This document shows, piece by piece, positions 63,971 through 64,000 of a stretch of DNA of 64,000 nt. A model generated the notes under the pieces. The model searched no databases, had not been told where the DNA came from, and saw only the letters and a list, made by a program, of their open reading frames with translations. Each line of letters begins with the position of its first letter. Position 1 is the first letter of the stretch. The translations under genes were made by a program, and so were the position numbers. This DNA is from Paracoccaceae bacterium (GTDB taxonomy: Bacteria; Pseudomonadota; Alphaproteobacteria; Rhodobacterales; Rhodobacteraceae): the NCBI GenBank assembly GCA_016938875.1, contig JAFGTV010000006.1:47710-111709 (forward strand), in the 5' to 3' direction.

Positions 63971-64000
63971 CTATTCCTTTTCCATGGTGCATTGCAGCGG
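63971..64000 (-). CDS. C-terminal end of a gene cut by the window edge
   Basis: The frame ending with TAG at 63971-63973 reads LQCTMEKE. Seventeen bases separate it from the methyltransferase start, and the sense is the same. Too little is present to identify it. Confidence 0.35.
   Translation of the reverse strand, partial: PLQCTMEKE

Overview
The window is a chromosomal segment of an alphaproteobacterium, most probably Rhodobacteraceae. The evidence is very high GC, long antisense open frames, and an rnf / fdxC / fdxN / fprA region with the gene content and sigma54-NifA control known from Rhodobacter capsulatus. Haem genes, a type-3 glutamate-cysteine ligase and an intergenic element that I recall as frequent in this family agree. 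The rnf region implies a nitrogen fixer. No nif structural genes, photosynthesis genes, phage, insertion sequence or CRISPR array is visible, and the gene order looks like stable backbone.

Layout. 1-2.4 kb: a partial FAD monooxygenase with a small membrane protein, divergent from a MarR regulator across a near-perfect palindrome, then a thiolase. 2.4-10 kb: a two-gene periplasmic module, alpha-2-macroglobulin plus penicillin-binding protein 1C. 10-20.4 kb: hybrid histidine kinase, yaaA, recQ, yggT, thioesterase, MFS permease, mepA, a phytase-like secreted protein and yhhQ. 20.45-20.66 kb: a compact unannotated transcription unit with promoter-like element, perfect Shine-Dalgarno, 18-codon ORF and intrinsic terminator. 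20.7-27.3 kb: arfB, gshA, a frameshifted membrane protein, rsmE, ubiA, an OmpA-like protein and its coiled-coil partner. 27.4-33.7 kb (minus strand): uvrC-pgsA-moaD-moaE, and an S49 peptidase / small protein / Na+-Ca2+ exchanger / SDR operon.

33.7-40.5 kb holds the Anbu-type peptide modification and degradation locus: a giant transglutaminase-DUF2126 protein divergent from a circularly permuted ATP-grasp ligase, an alpha-E protein and the Anbu proteasome-like peptidase. 40.8-43.8 kb is a Gtr-like lipid-linked glycosylation cassette.

43.9-54.3 kb is the electron-transfer core. A minus-strand operon (fprA-fdxC-fdxN-rseC-apbE/rnfF) and a plus-strand operon (rnfABCDGEH plus an FCSD-like flavoprotein) diverge from a 428-bp region. 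That region carries one consensus NifA site and two outward-facing sigma54 promoters. The Rnf complex would use ion-motive force to reduce ferredoxin, FdxC/FdxN would carry low-potential electrons to nitrogenase, ApbE would attach FMN to RnfD/RnfG, and FprA probably removes O2 or NO.

54.6-64 kb: tRNA-Met(CAT), an Old-Yellow-Enzyme-type oxidoreductase with an incomplete Fe-S motif, a D-2-hydroxyacid dehydrogenase, hemC/hemE/hemF, a small lipoprotein, an SDR lacking the usual catalytic lysine, and an RsmC-like methyltransferase.
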